Shown here: positions 34,754 through 43,117 of the stretch, piece by piece
Numbering within the stretch: the first letter of the stretch is position 1
Layout: every line of letters starts with the position of its first letter
From: an uncultured Phascolarctobacterium sp.
GTDB lineage: Bacteria; Bacillota; Negativicutes; Acidaminococcales; Acidaminococcaceae
Direction of reading: 5' to 3'
NCBI RefSeq assembly: GCF_900753045.1
Contig: NZ_CAADXO010000068.1
Location: 1 to 64,000, forward strand
DNA length: 64,000 nt
Notes under the pieces: model-generated
Databases searched by the model: none
What the model was told of the DNA's origin: nothing
Seen by the model: only the letters and a program-made list of their open reading frames with translations
Program-made: the position numbers and the translations under genes

Positions 34754-35066
34754 CTCAGTCATCGCCTACGGCGATGCCAGCTCCCTTGACGCTAAGACTC
34801 AGTTTGTCGCAAGCACAACCCTCAGTCAAAATCACTGCGTGATTTTGCCAGCTCCCTTTCAGGGAGCATATAGAGGCTGATTGTAATTGCGAATTGTAAT
34901 CTTAAATCTAGCCTGTTATATCTCCCCTGAAATACTCTTCGAGTATAACACGACCAACATTTTTCATTGCATGAAAAATGGGTCTTAGTATAGCGGAGGT
35001 GGCTGCGAGCCTTGCGAGCAGACGGAAGGGTTGTGTAAGCAGCTAAGACTTTAGGAAGAAAAACGA
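34754..35066. repeat. Nested MITE-like repeat remnants
   Basis: Several short palindromic modules, each repeated in altered form: ATCGCCTACGGCGAT, AATCACTGCGTGATT, GCTCCCTTTCAGGGAGC and a hairpin CATTTTTCATTGCATGAAAAATG-like stem at 34960-34982. No gene. Confidence 0.6.
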
Positions 35067-35202
35067 GCCTCTCCTTGGGGAGAGGTGGCATCGCGTAGCG
35101 ATGACGGAGAGGGGTACATCATACATATGCTATTAGTAAGTTTATAAACAACAATCCCCTCTCAGTCGCCCTACCGGGCGCCAGCTCTCCCCTAGGAGAG
35201 CC
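35067..35202. repeat. MITE-like element, complete copy 1
   Basis: 136 bp with imperfect terminal inverted repeats of about 23 bp (GCCTCTCCTTGGGGAGAGG at left, inverted CTCTCCCCTAGGAGAGCC at right), an inner palindrome ATCGCGTAGCGAT and no coding frame. The second copy is at 50309-50434. Confidence 0.8.
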
Positions 35203-35224
35203 TAATCCCCCACCCATACAAATG

Positions 35225-35252
35225 CAAAAGAACCGCCTCACGGCGGTTCTCT
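35225..35252 (-). terminator. Terminator of the SLH porin gene
   Basis: Leftward: AGAACCGCC, GTGA loop, GGCGGTTCT, TTTGC. The same hairpin stands at 50473-50494. Confidence 0.8.
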
Positions 35253-35305
35253 GCCGACAGCGCCAGAGCGCTGCCAATTTTAGGAAGTTTTTGTATGAAG
35301 GTTTA

Positions 35306-36565
35306 TTAGAAAGTGAAGGTTACGTCAGTCCACAGACGACGGTCTTTTACAGTGTAATCTTCTGTTTTTTGCTCAAAGATATTCTCGGTTTCATAGTAAG
35401 CTACGTTACCAACGATGTTCTTAGCAAAGGTGTAGTTAGCGCCTACGCCATAGCCCTTAAAGCCGTATCCCCAGAAGGTATGGGCATCGGTAGTATGTGC
35501 CAGGTAGGTAGCAGTTCCTTGGTCATAGTATTTAGCCCACAGGCCCCAGCTGCCAACTTCGTCAGCCTTAGCACCCTTGTAATCCAAACCGATTACATAG
35601 CCGTCTTTTTGCCAATCCTCATCATATTTATGGCCGTAATTATCAGAAAGGTCACCCTTCAGATACATTGCAGATAAGCCTACATGACCAACAGCATATT
35701 TGGCACCTACGTACCAAACCTTATTATCATCAAGATAATCATCATCTTCTACGATATCATTAACATGAATATAGCCGGCAGATAAATCAAGGCCTTTTCC
35801 GATTGCCGCAGTCACATCAGCACCCCAATAGTTGCCGCCATTGGTATCCCATCCATCTATGTTAGTATCTTCAGCAAATTTACCTGCATAACCGGTGATT
35901 TTAACATCTTTGCCATAAGCTACTTCAACGCCGTCTGCGCGGGTATCATAGAAGTTGCCGTCTGCCAGTACCAGGTTATAACGGCCGGCGCGAACAGCCA
36001 TGCCACCCAGCTTACCGTCTACATAAGCGCGTTGGAAATCGGTTTTTTCGTTACCTGCATTATCGCTCAAATCCTGCGTGTTCTCCAGCATGCCGGTGTA
36101 GGTCCAGTCATCATTAATCATGCCGTTAATCCAGATACGGGAACGCAGGTCATTTACATAAGAATGAGCCTTGCGATCAGCATCAACATTAACTTCGCCC
36201 TTTTGGTCAATGTATCTGTAACGCAGTTCACCAGTAATCTTAACGTTGTCAGCTTTTTTCTCCAGGTTAGCTACGCGCACGCCCAAATTTTCCAGCTCGT
36301 CAGCAAATTCTGCTGCCAGCTTTTCAACGTTAGCGCCTTTTGCCATTGCTTTTGCAACGATTTGTGCCATTTCATAGCGAGTCATCAGCTTGTCGCCACC
36401 GAAGGTGCCGTCGCCGTAGCCATCGATTACGCCTGCAGCTGCCAGCTTGTTGATGCTGTCATATGCCCAGTGGCCGGCAGGAACGTCGCTGAAGGGGTTA
36501 GCAGCGTAAGCAGAAGCGGTTACACCAAGAGCCATTGCCATTGCGAGTACTAAAGATTTTTTCAT
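35306..36565 (-). CDS. Outer-membrane porin with SLH domain
   Basis: 419 residues. Signal peptide MKKSLVLAMAMALGVTASAYA, an SLH domain (FSDVPAGHWAYDSINKLAAA, GVIDGYGDGTFGGDKLMTRY), a short coiled coil (FADELENLGVRVANLEKKAD), and a beta-barrel of about 300 residues ending in the aromatic WTDVTFTF, the expected outer-membrane assembly signal. This build is typical of Negativicutes: the SLH part holds polyaminated peptidoglycan and the barrel sits in the outer membrane. It is expressed alone from palindrome promoter 6. Confidence 0.95.
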   Translation of the reverse strand: MKKSLVLAMAMALGVTASAYAANPFSDVPAGHWAYDSINKLAAAGVIDGYGDGTFGGDKLMTRYEMAQIVAKAMAKGANVEKLAAEFADELENLGVRVANLEKKADNVKITGELRYRYIDQKGEVNVDADRKAHSYVNDLRSRIWINGMINDDWTYTGMLENTQDLSDNAGNEKTDFQRAYVDGKLGGMAVRAGRYNLVLADGNFYDTRADGVEVAYGKDVKITGYAGKFAEDTNIDGWDTNGGNYWGADVTAAIGKGLDLSAGYIHVNDIVEDDDYLDDNKVWYVGAKYAVGHVGLSAMYLKGDLSDNYGHKYDEDWQKDGYVIGLDYKGAKADEVGSWGLWAKYYDQGTATYLAHTTDAHTFWGYGFKGYGVGANYTFAKNIVGNVAYYETENIFEQKTEDYTVKDRRLWTDVTFTF

Positions 36566-36731
36566 GGGAAATTCCTCCTCTTTAAGTAAAGTATTCTTTT
36601 ACCTTGCGGAGGCTTGCGCTGCCTGTTGCCAAAATTTGCCTTGTTTCATTTTGGTTTTTGCATTGCTCGCTCCGTTCGGTAAAGCCGGAAAAGCAAGAAG
36701 GATTAGTTGTTTTTCCTTTGCTTCTGGCTTT

Positions 36732-36786
36732 AGTATATCGAGTTTTTAGTAACTTGTCCCTAACCGAAATGGCAAATTAGGGTAGG
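36732..36786 (-). promoter_or_regulatory. Palindrome promoter 6, SLH porin
   Basis: Palindrome 36758-36786 (arms CCTACCCTAATT and ATTTCGGTTAGG), -35 position GGGACA, 17 bp, TATACT (36732-36737). The leader is about 160 nt. Confidence 0.75.
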
Positions 36787-36840
36787 ATGAGGGGGGGATT
36801 TTTGGGGTATTTTTTGTAATTTCTGTGAAATCGTCAGAAA

Positions 36841-36882
36841 TTAGCACTCAACGCTTGACAGTGCTAACAGATAGTGGTATAA
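36841..36882 (+). promoter_or_regulatory. CIRCE operator and promoter of hsp20
   Basis: TTAGCACTC, 9 bp, CAGTGCTAA (36841-36867) is one base from the CIRCE consensus bound by HrcA. Its right part overlaps the -35 TTGACA (36854-36859); 17 bp later follows TATAAC (36877-36882). Heat or misfolding stress should release repression. The leader to the start codon is about 140 nt. Confidence 0.88.
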
Positions 36883-37027
36883 CATAGTCAACAAAGGAAA
36901 TGAGCTACAGGAGCTACAAGGGCAGCACCCGCAAAGCACAAATCCCGCGTTGGCAAATCAAATCAATACTTGCTGCATCAACATTAAAATGACTACAACA
37001 AGCGCAATAAAACTGGAGGAATGACTT

Positions 37028-37477
37028 ATGATGATGCCTAGTGTATTTGGTGAAAGCTTATTTGATGATTTAATGGATTTCCCGTTTGATAAAGAGTTCT
37101 TCGGTCATCGCAATCCGTTGTACGGCAAACATGCTCAGAACGTTATGAAAACCGATATCAAGGAATCGGATACCGCTTATGAAATGGATATCGACCTGCC
37201 GGGCTTCAAAAAAGAAGACGTCAGCGCCAAACTGGAAAACGGTTATCTGACCATTACCGCCGCTAAAGGCCTCGACAAGGACGAAAAGAACGATAAAGGC
37301 GTTTATATCCGCCGTGAACGTTACAGCGGTCAATGTGCAAGAACCTTCTATGTCGGCGAAGCAGTTACCCAAGAGGATATCAAAGCTAAATTTGAAGATG
37401 GTATCCTGAAGGTTACTATTCCTAAGGTTGAGCCTAAAAAAGTCGAAGACAAAAAATATATTGCCATTGAAGGCTAA
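37028..37477 (+). CDS. Small heat shock protein Hsp20
   Basis: 149 residues, alpha-crystallin domain over about 40-140 (YEMDIDLPGFKKEDVSAKLE, then GYLTITAAK and FEDGILKVTIPK). ATP-independent holdase that binds unfolding proteins. ATG 37028 has GGAGG 8 nt upstream. Under a CIRCE element, so in the HrcA regulon. Confidence 0.95.
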   Translation: MMMPSVFGESLFDDLMDFPFDKEFFGHRNPLYGKHAQNVMKTDIKESDTAYEMDIDLPGFKKEDVSAKLENGYLTITAAKGLDKDEKNDKGVYIRRERYSGQCARTFYVGEAVTQEDIKAKFEDGILKVTIPKVEPKKVEDKKYIAIEG

Positions 37478-37510
37478 TACATAAAAACCAACATCATCCT
37501 TTCAAAATGA

Positions 37511-37548
37511 AACAGCCGCCGGAGCACAAGCTTCGGCGGCCGTTTTGT
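37511..37548 (+). terminator. Bidirectional terminator between hsp20 and sstT
   Basis: GCCGCCGGAGC, loop, GCTTCGGCGGC with T-rich sequence on the right; the left side also starts with A-rich bases, so it can end sstT too. Confidence 0.75.
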
Positions 37549-37560
37549 TGTTATGTTAAA

Positions 37561-38817
37561 TTAAATGTTGTTTCTCGGAACCAGGTCTTCGGACTTCAAA
37601 GTGCCTTCTTTAGCGCGTTCTGCAAATTCGGCAGTTGCGGTAAAGAGAACGTCACTGGAGCTGTTGAGTGCAGTTTCGCAAGCATCCTCCAGTACGGAGA
37701 TGATGAAGCCAACGCCAACAACCTGCATAGCGATATCATTGCTGATACCAAAGGAAGCGCAGGCAACCGGAATCAGCAGCAGAGAGCCGCCGGCAACACC
37801 GGAAGCACCGCAGGCACCAACGGTAGAAACGATGCACAGCAAGAGAGCTGTCGGCATATCAACATGAATGCCCAGAGTATTGGCAGCAGCAAGCGCCAGT
37901 ACGGAAATGGTGATGGAAGCACCGGCCATGTTGATGGTTGCGCCTAACGGAATGGAAATTGCGTAGGTATCAGGATTCAGGCCCAGGCGTTTGCACAGTG
38001 CCATGTTAACCGGAATGTTAGCAGCGGAGCTGCGGGTAAAGAAAGCGTACACGCCGGATTCGCGGATGGTTGCCCAAACCAGCGGATACGGATTGCGGCG
38101 GATGTTGAAGTAAACGATCAACGGGTTCATAACCAGCGCTACCAGGAAGTAGGAGCTGATGAGTACTGCCAGCAGATGTACATAGCTGGAAATTGCGGAC
38201 AGACCGCTGTCGCTGATGGAGGTTGCCACCAGGCCCATGATGCCCAGAGGAGCGAAATGGATAACCCATTTAACAACCAGGGTGATTGCCTTTGCAACAT
38301 CATCCAGAGCATTTTTAGTAGTTTCGTTGGCAGCCAAGTTCATAGCCAGACCGAATACTACAGCCCATGCCAGAATGCCGATGTAGTTAGCGTTCAGCAG
38401 AGCAGCTATCGGGTTATCTACAACACTCAGAATCAGGTTATGCAGAACCTCAACAATGCCGCTGGGCGGGTTGAGCTTAGCATCCGCAACCTGCAGGTGC
38501 AGAGTGGTAGGTGCCAGGAAGGACAGGGTTACACCAACTAAGGATGCAAAGAATGTACCGATAACATATAAGCCGATAATAGGCTTCATATTTGCTTCGC
38601 CGCCGCTTTTCTTTTTGGCCATAGCGTTCATAACCAAGAAGAAAACCAGCACCGGAGCAACGCCCTTTAATGCTTTTACAAACAGGTCACCGAAGATGGT
38701 AACAACAGGTACCGCTTTCGGTACATAAAGTGCCAGCAAAACGCCGATAACAAGACCAACGGCAATTTGCTTGATGAGTGCGACTTCATTGATAATCGCA
38801 GCAAATTTTCTAAACAT
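37561..38817 (-). CDS. sstT: Serine/threonine:sodium symporter
   Basis: 418 residues, polytopic member of the dicarboxylate/amino acid:cation symporter family. The SstT type is indicated by length, by the start (IINEVALIKQIAVGLVIGVL), by RSSAANIPVNM in the first hairpin loop, and by GATINMAGASITI plus the C-terminal VLEDACETALNSSSDV. It takes up serine and threonine with sodium. Monocistronic, with a strong promoter at 38863-38891. Confidence 0.93.
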   Translation of the reverse strand: MFRKFAAIINEVALIKQIAVGLVIGVLLALYVPKAVPVVTIFGDLFVKALKGVAPVLVFFLVMNAMAKKKSGGEANMKPIIGLYVIGTFFASLVGVTLSFLAPTTLHLQVADAKLNPPSGIVEVLHNLILSVVDNPIAALLNANYIGILAWAVVFGLAMNLAANETTKNALDDVAKAITLVVKWVIHFAPLGIMGLVATSISDSGLSAISSYVHLLAVLISSYFLVALVMNPLIVYFNIRRNPYPLVWATIRESGVYAFFTRSSAANIPVNMALCKRLGLNPDTYAISIPLGATINMAGASITISVLALAAANTLGIHVDMPTALLLCIVSTVGACGASGVAGGSLLLIPVACASFGISNDIAMQVVGVGFIISVLEDACETALNSSSDVLFTATAEFAERAKEGTLKSEDLVPRNNI

Positions 38818-38862
38818 AATGAATTCCCCCTAATTTATACTCCCTTATATAACGGTGTTCAT

Positions 38863-38891
38863 AGTATATAACATAAGTTAAATAATGTCAA
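38863..38891 (-). promoter_or_regulatory. sstT promoter
   Basis: Minus strand TTGACA, 17 bp, TATACT, 46 bp before the sstT start. Confidence 0.82.
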
Positions 38892-39060
38892 GCCTACAAT
38901 GAGTATTGTATTTGTAGAGTAGACATGGAATTTATCCGTACTCATAATAGGGACTATTACCCTTAAAATATAAGTAAGTGTTAAGCTTGTTACAAAAGCA
39001 CGCAAGCTTCCAAAAAATCTCGCGTACTATTGTGCAATGAGAGAATATCTTCACCGGCAG

Positions 39061-39089
39061 TTGACACGCATATGATTATAAACTATGCT
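39061..39089 (+). promoter_or_regulatory. Promoter of the PHP-domain gene
   Basis: TTGACA (39061-39066), 17 bp, TATGCT (39084-39089). The rest of the 38818-39157 gap holds nothing else I can name. Confidence 0.78.
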
Positions 39090-39157
39090 ATAAATATAAA
39101 AATTTTACTCTGTTTCTGCTTTTTTGCAGCAGAATTTAATAGAAGGGAGCTGCTTAC

Positions 39158-39994
39158 ATGTCGGTAAGAGCTGATTTACATATACATACTACGGCCTCGG
39201 ACGGCACCTGGACACCGGCGGAGCTGATTGCCGAAGCGCAAAAGCAACAGCTGGGACTGATTGCCATAACGGACCATGACAGCGTAGCCAACGTTGCGGA
39301 AGCGATGACTTTGGCTACGGCAGCAGGCATTACGTTGCTGCCGGCGGCGGAAATCTGCTCAACAAAGGAGGATTTGTCGTTTCATATTCTGGGCTATGGC
39401 ATTGATATCCATAATAAACAGCTGCTGGAACTGATGCAGCACAACGAAGCGCTACTGGAGCAGAAGGATGTGGACAGCATTCATCTGCTGGCGCGCGACG
39501 GCTGGCCTGTCGATGAAGCGGAATTCGCCCGTTATACCTACGACAGACGCCGCGGTGGCTGGCGTGCCCTCGCCTATCTGATTGACAAGGGCCTCTGCAG
39601 CGGCGTTGGCGATTTCTTTAAGCGCATCTTTACGCCGGAGCATGATTTGGGCTTTCCGCAGTTCCCCGCTATCAGCGAGGTAATCGCAGCAATTCACGCT
39701 GCCGGCGGCGCAGCACTGTGCGCACATGCTGCCAGCGGCTTTCACGGTCCCGGATTGGAGCGCGTGCTCGACATTCTGCGGACGGAGAAATTCGACGGCT
39801 TTGAATGCTACCAATCCAACCATTCGGAAGAAGGCACGCAGCGCCTGCTGAAACATTGCCAAAAGCATGGCCTCTTAATCAGCGGCGGCAGCGACTGCCA
39901 CGGCACCTTCGTGCCGGAGCGCTTTTTAGGACAGCCCTTTGTCACTGCCGATATGCTGCGCTTGGACGGTCTTTTGCCGCAGGATGTAAAATAA
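39158..39994 (+). CDS. PHP-domain phosphoesterase (RNase AM/YciV type)
   Basis: 278 residues. Metal-binding residues of the PHP fold are present: HIH near the N-terminus (ADLHIHTTASDGTW), ITDHDS, an E in PAAEICS, H in LSFHILGYG, LCAHAAS, and the final GGSDCHG. Members such as E. coli YciV remove 5' nucleotides from RNA or hydrolyse 3',5'-bisphosphonucleosides. ATG 39158 is preceded by AAGGGAG. It is monocistronic and ends 155 bp before purC. Confidence 0.9.
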   Translation: MSVRADLHIHTTASDGTWTPAELIAEAQKQQLGLIAITDHDSVANVAEAMTLATAAGITLLPAAEICSTKEDLSFHILGYGIDIHNKQLLELMQHNEALLEQKDVDSIHLLARDGWPVDEAEFARYTYDRRRGGWRALAYLIDKGLCSGVGDFFKRIFTPEHDLGFPQFPAISEVIAAIHAAGGAALCAHAASGFHGPGLERVLDILRTEKFDGFECYQSNHSEEGTQRLLKHCQKHGLLISGGSDCHGTFVPERFLGQPFVTADMLRLDGLLPQDVK

Positions 39995-40027
39995 TCCGAA
40001 AAATATTTGTTAAAACACGAAAAATGT

Positions 40028-40056
40028 TCGACTTTTTCGTCGGACTGTGCTATGAT
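40028..40056 (+). promoter_or_regulatory. Possible purC promoter
   Basis: A TATGAT -10 box (40051-40056) with a weak -35 region (TCGACT or TTCGAC). Just upstream lies CGAAAAATGTTCG, a small dyad that could be a PurR-type half-site pair, but the match is not decisive. Confidence 0.4.
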
Positions 40057-40148
40057 ATTACCATAAAATATAACAAAGTTAACACTGACAAGAAATTCCG
40101 GCACTGAGCCTGCATTTACTTGTTGAGAAATTTTTAGGAGGCATTAAA

Positions 40149-41024
40149 ATGCAAGAGTACAAACCGTTTAAATCCGGCAAGGTTCGTGAGATGTATGATG
40201 TTGGTGACAGCATTATTATGGTTGCCACTGACCGTATTTCCGCATTTGACCATATTCTGAAAAACATGATTGTGAAAAAAGGCACTGTGCTGACTCAGAT
40301 TTCCAAATTCTGGTTCGATCTGACCAAAGATATTGTTCCTAACCATATGATTTCCGTTGATACCAAGGATATGCCCGAATTCTTCCAGAAACCCGAATTC
40401 ACCGGCAACAGCATGAAATGCAAAAAGCTGAACATGCTGCCTATCGAATGCATCGTTCGCGGCTACATCACCGGCAGCGGCTGGGAAAGCTACAAAAAAA
40501 CCGGTGAAATCTGCGGCATTAAGCTGCCCGAAGGCCTGCAGGAATCTCAAAAACTGGCAGAGCCTATCTTCACCCCCAGCACCAAAGCCGAAATCGGTGA
40601 CCATGACGAAAACATCAGCGTAGAGCAAAGCATCGAAATCCTCGAGAAGCTGTATCCGGGCCGTGGCAAGGAATATGCTCTGAAGCTGCGTGACTACACC
40701 ATCGCTATCTACAAAAAATGCGCTGCCTATGCTCTGGAGCGCGGCATCATCATTGCTGACACCAAATTTGAATTTGGTCTGGACGAGAACGGCGAAGTTG
40801 TACTGGGTGACGAAATGATTACCCCGGACTGCTCCCGCTTCTGGCCGCTGGAAGGCTACAAAGTTGGCCAAGGCCAGCCCTCCTATGACAAACAGTTTGT
40901 CCGCGATTGGCTGAGCGCTAACCCGGATGCAGGCTACGAACTGCCGCAGGATGTTATCGACAAAACCATCGGTAAATACATCGAAGCATATGAACTGCTG
41001 ACAGGTCAAAAGTTTGACTTTTAA
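40149..41024 (+). CDS. purC: Phosphoribosylaminoimidazole-succinocarboxamide synthase
   Basis: Adds aspartate to CAIR with ATP in purine synthesis. 291 residues, the longer type of SAICAR synthetase. Signature segments: KPFKSGKVREMYD, ATDRISAFDHIL, ECIVRGYITGSGWESYK and DTKFEFG. ATG 40149 follows AGGAGG. It stands alone, not in a pur operon. No purine riboswitch is visible upstream. Confidence 0.96.
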   Translation: MQEYKPFKSGKVREMYDVGDSIIMVATDRISAFDHILKNMIVKKGTVLTQISKFWFDLTKDIVPNHMISVDTKDMPEFFQKPEFTGNSMKCKKLNMLPIECIVRGYITGSGWESYKKTGEICGIKLPEGLQESQKLAEPIFTPSTKAEIGDHDENISVEQSIEILEKLYPGRGKEYALKLRDYTIAIYKKCAAYALERGIIIADTKFEFGLDENGEVVLGDEMITPDCSRFWPLEGYKVGQGQPSYDKQFVRDWLSANPDAGYELPQDVIDKTIGKYIEAYELLTGQKFDF

Positions 41025-41107
41025 TTCTGAAAATGCTTTAAAACTGTAACTTTTGTTGCAGTAGCAACAGGCTCAGGAAAAATTTAACGCCTTTTACAAA
41101 AAAATTG

Positions 41108-41198
41108 TTTACAACCATGGACATTGGTTGTATAATTTCACCATAAACAACAACGGAGTTGGAACAGCGCAAGCTGTCTGTTTCCGTTGTTGTTTTTT
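41108..41198 (+). ncRNA. Candidate short RNA: strong promoter with internal dyad, then a terminator hairpin
   Basis: TTTACA (41108-41113), 17 bp, TATAAT (41131-41136). Within the spacer TACAACCA and TGGTTGTA form an 8-bp dyad 7 nt apart, an operator-like layout. About 10 nt downstream begins a hairpin (AACAACAACGGA ... TCCGTTGTTGTT with an inner ACAGC/GCTGT stem) and then TTTT. The product would be about 55 nt. Alternatively the hairpin is just the purC terminator. Confidence 0.45.
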
Positions 41199-41265
41199 GT
41201 TTCTCCGATCACTGCAGATACTATACATTAGTGTAAGAGAATCCGTAAATAAAATAGTGCTTAAT

Positions 41266-41425
41266 CGCGTAACGCATCACCACCGTAAAGACAGACAAGG
41301 TGGTTCGTGGAAGCGGCCAATTGAGGGGACTTTTGGAAATGCTAAAAGCACAAAGCACTGACGGCTGAGGGGCCGGACAGCAGTTACGCGAAATAAAAAC
41401 GCCCGCGGCGAGCGGGTTTTTTATT
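41266..41425 (+). ncRNA. Candidate structured non-coding RNA, class unknown
   Basis: About 125 nt closed by CGCGTAAC (41266-41273) and GTTACGCG (41383-41390). Inside are a CACCACC/GGTGGT hairpin, a GCGGCC/GGCCG pairing and a small TGCTAAAAGCA hairpin. A strong terminator (CCCGC/GCGGG, TTTTTT) follows at 41402-41420. There is no convincing coding frame. It does not match 6S, SRP, tmRNA, RNase P or the common riboswitches as I know them. Confidence 0.45.
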
Positions 41426-41556
41426 TTATCGCCGAAAGATAAATTTGGCTTAATAAAACAAGTAAACATCACTAGCAATTATCCGCATAAAAAGGTATAA
41501 TTAATGTAATAAATGTACGAAAAATTTTCCTAATTAGGATAGCTGGAGGTTTCATA

Positions 41557-42228
41557 GTGGCAATAGACGCTTCATTACCCAAGGATATAAGGATTTTGCA
41601 GGCAGCGGAAGAAGTTTTTTCGCAGCATGGCTATGAAAAGGCCACGCTCGACGAAATAATTGCTCTGGCTGACGTAGGCAAAGGAACTGTCTATAAATAT
41701 TTCGGCAATAAGGAGCACCTTTTCTACAAGCTGGTTGCCGATAAAAATGCTCCCTTTTTAGAAAAGCTGCTTCAGGCTGTCAACAGTGTAGACAGCTTTG
41801 AGGACAAGCTCAAAAAATATTTTGAGGTAATGGTGCATTTTTATGTTGCCAACAGTACTCTGTGGCAGATTATCTGCTTTGAAATGCTCGGAGGCAACAA
41901 CAGCTGCATGGTTAAGCCTGACGGTGACGATTTTAAGGTTATCTCGCGCTATAACTCTGTTCAAGTGAGCGAGGAAACGAGCGAACGCATCCTGCGTTAT
42001 CACAAAATCCTGCATGATGAATATAATATTTTAGCCAAGATTATTGAACAGGCGATGAAGGACAAGCTTCTTAAAGAAGATACCGTTCCTGAAATCAGCA
42101 CCAAGTTCGTTTTCTTCGGCGTAGTTATGAGCATCTTTAACCAGAGCGATGACATTGCTGCCGACATGACGGACGAGGAAGCAGCAAGAATAATTACCGA
42201 CCACTTTTTGCGCGGCAACGCACGTTGA
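41557..42228 (+). CDS. TetR/AcrR-family transcriptional regulator
   Basis: 223 residues. N-terminal helix-turn-helix (ILQAAEEVFSQHGYEKATLD, EIIALADVGKGTVYKYFGNK) and a C-terminal ligand domain (FEDKLKKYFEVMVHFY...) like those of TetR_C-type regulators. The start is GTG 41557 behind GGAGG. It is single and convergent with the flavin reductase gene; the operator-like dyad at 41110-41132 is a possible target (inference). Ligand unknown. Confidence 0.9.
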   Translation: MAIDASLPKDIRILQAAEEVFSQHGYEKATLDEIIALADVGKGTVYKYFGNKEHLFYKLVADKNAPFLEKLLQAVNSVDSFEDKLKKYFEVMVHFYVANSTLWQIICFEMLGGNNSCMVKPDGDDFKVISRYNSVQVSEETSERILRYHKILHDEYNILAKIIEQAMKDKLLKEDTVPEISTKFVFFGVVMSIFNQSDDIAADMTDEEAARIITDHFLRGNAR

Positions 42229-42238
42229 CGCGCATAGT

Positions 42239-42272
42239 AAAGCAGCTACCGCAATGCGGCAGCTGCTTTTGC
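42239..42272 (+). terminator. Bidirectional terminator
   Basis: AAGCAGCTACCGC, short loop, GCGGCAGCTGCTT, then TT. Lies between tetR and the convergent flavin reductase gene. Confidence 0.75.
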
Positions 42273-42294
42273 GTTTGTTACAGTTCTTCGCCTT

Positions 42295-42804
42295 TTATTC
42301 CTCTACATAAGCGGCAGTAATGATACCGGTGTAGCAGGTGTGCCAATCCTTATTGGCATACCATTTTTCGCCCAGCTCCTTGTCGAACTTATCCTCAGCC
42401 ATGGTGTAATGCTCCACGATTTTGCATTCCAAGTGCAGGCCGCAACCCTTGATAACAGGAACGCTGACGGTCTCGCCTGCTTCCGTAGATAAGCCTGCAG
42501 CCGCAAACTTATCCAGATCACGGCCGGACTTGCTGCCGCACAGACCGAGTGCCGGCGCAAAGCCCTCTTTTACCGGGAAGCTTACGGTAAATTCAGGATT
42601 AGCGTCAATCAGCTCCTTAGTATAACGGCTTTGGCGCACCATAACAGTGAAGGTCGGCAGGCCCCACTTAAAGCCCAAGCTGCCCCAGCCAATCGTCATC
42701 GTGTTCTGCTTGCCGTCGGCAGCAGTAGTCAGAAAGGCACCCTTGGACAGAGTTTTTAAAATTGCTTCGCCTTGCTCAAAGGCGTTAATTTTTTTCATAG
42801 TCAT
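42295..42804 (-). CDS. Flavin reductase family protein
   Basis: 169 residues of the flavin reductase/flavoredoxin-like split-barrel family, FMN-binding. Family traits: GAFLTTAADGKQNTMTIGWG, the loop QSRYTKELI and FTVSFPV. It would carry electrons between NAD(P)H or ferredoxin partners and FMN; the substrate is not determined. ATG 42804 has GGAGG upstream. Monocistronic. Confidence 0.88.
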   Translation of the reverse strand: MTMKKINAFEQGEAILKTLSKGAFLTTAADGKQNTMTIGWGSLGFKWGLPTFTVMVRQSRYTKELIDANPEFTVSFPVKEGFAPALGLCGSKSGRDLDKFAAAGLSTEAGETVSVPVIKGCGLHLECKIVEHYTMAEDKFDKELGEKWYANKDWHTCYTGIITAAYVEE

Positions 42805-42960
42805 AACAAAAACCTCCTCATTTGCTTTACAAGAATATTATACAGCGTTTGCGCAAGCTATGTGTAAATTTTTGGGGAACTCGTGCGCAAGCAGGCAAAA
42901 GTTATCGCAAAATCTTCGCTCTCCCCTCGCCTATCCGATGCGCTTTGCAAAAGTCGTTGG

Positions 42961-43068
42961 AAAAAGTTGCGAGTTGACATGAAAAGTCCCTTGAAAAAGT
43001 TGCGGGTTGGCGCTAAAAGTCCCTTGAAAAAGTTGCGGGTTAGCGCTAAAAGTCCCTTGAAAAAGTTT
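42961..43068. repeat. 33-bp tandem repeat, three copies and a part
   Basis: Units at 42961-42993, 42994-43026 and 43027-43059 share AAAAAGTTGCG and AAAAGTCCCTTG; the second and third differ at one base. A fourth partial unit follows. It lies just upstream of the DUF4143 ATPase gene. The surrounding frame (42883-43083) would give KSPLKKLRV repeats, but there is no ribosome site. Confidence 0.85.
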
Positions 43069-43117
43069 TTACATGAGTTATAATAAGCTTATAGCAAGCA
43101 TCTCAGGAGGTGGCGAA

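Noticed and set aside
34822..35091. 89-codon minus-strand frame
   Set aside because: Made of MITE arms; no ribosome site and no family.
36883..37027. RNA thermometer in the hsp20 leader
   Set aside because: The leader is 140 nt, but I see no ROSE- or fourU-type hairpin covering the ribosome site; CIRCE explains the control.
41266..41425. 6S RNA, SRP RNA, ZTP or purine riboswitch
   Set aside because: No long rod, no SRP loop, and no conserved core of those classes; it lies behind purC and ends in its own terminator before tetR.
42961..43068. 33-bp repeats as a CRISPR array
   Set aside because: Units abut with no unique spacers and there are no cas genes.
42883..43083. 66-codon frame with KSPLKKLRV repeats
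   Set aside because: No ribosome site; the repeat in the frame is explained by the 33-bp tandem DNA repeat.
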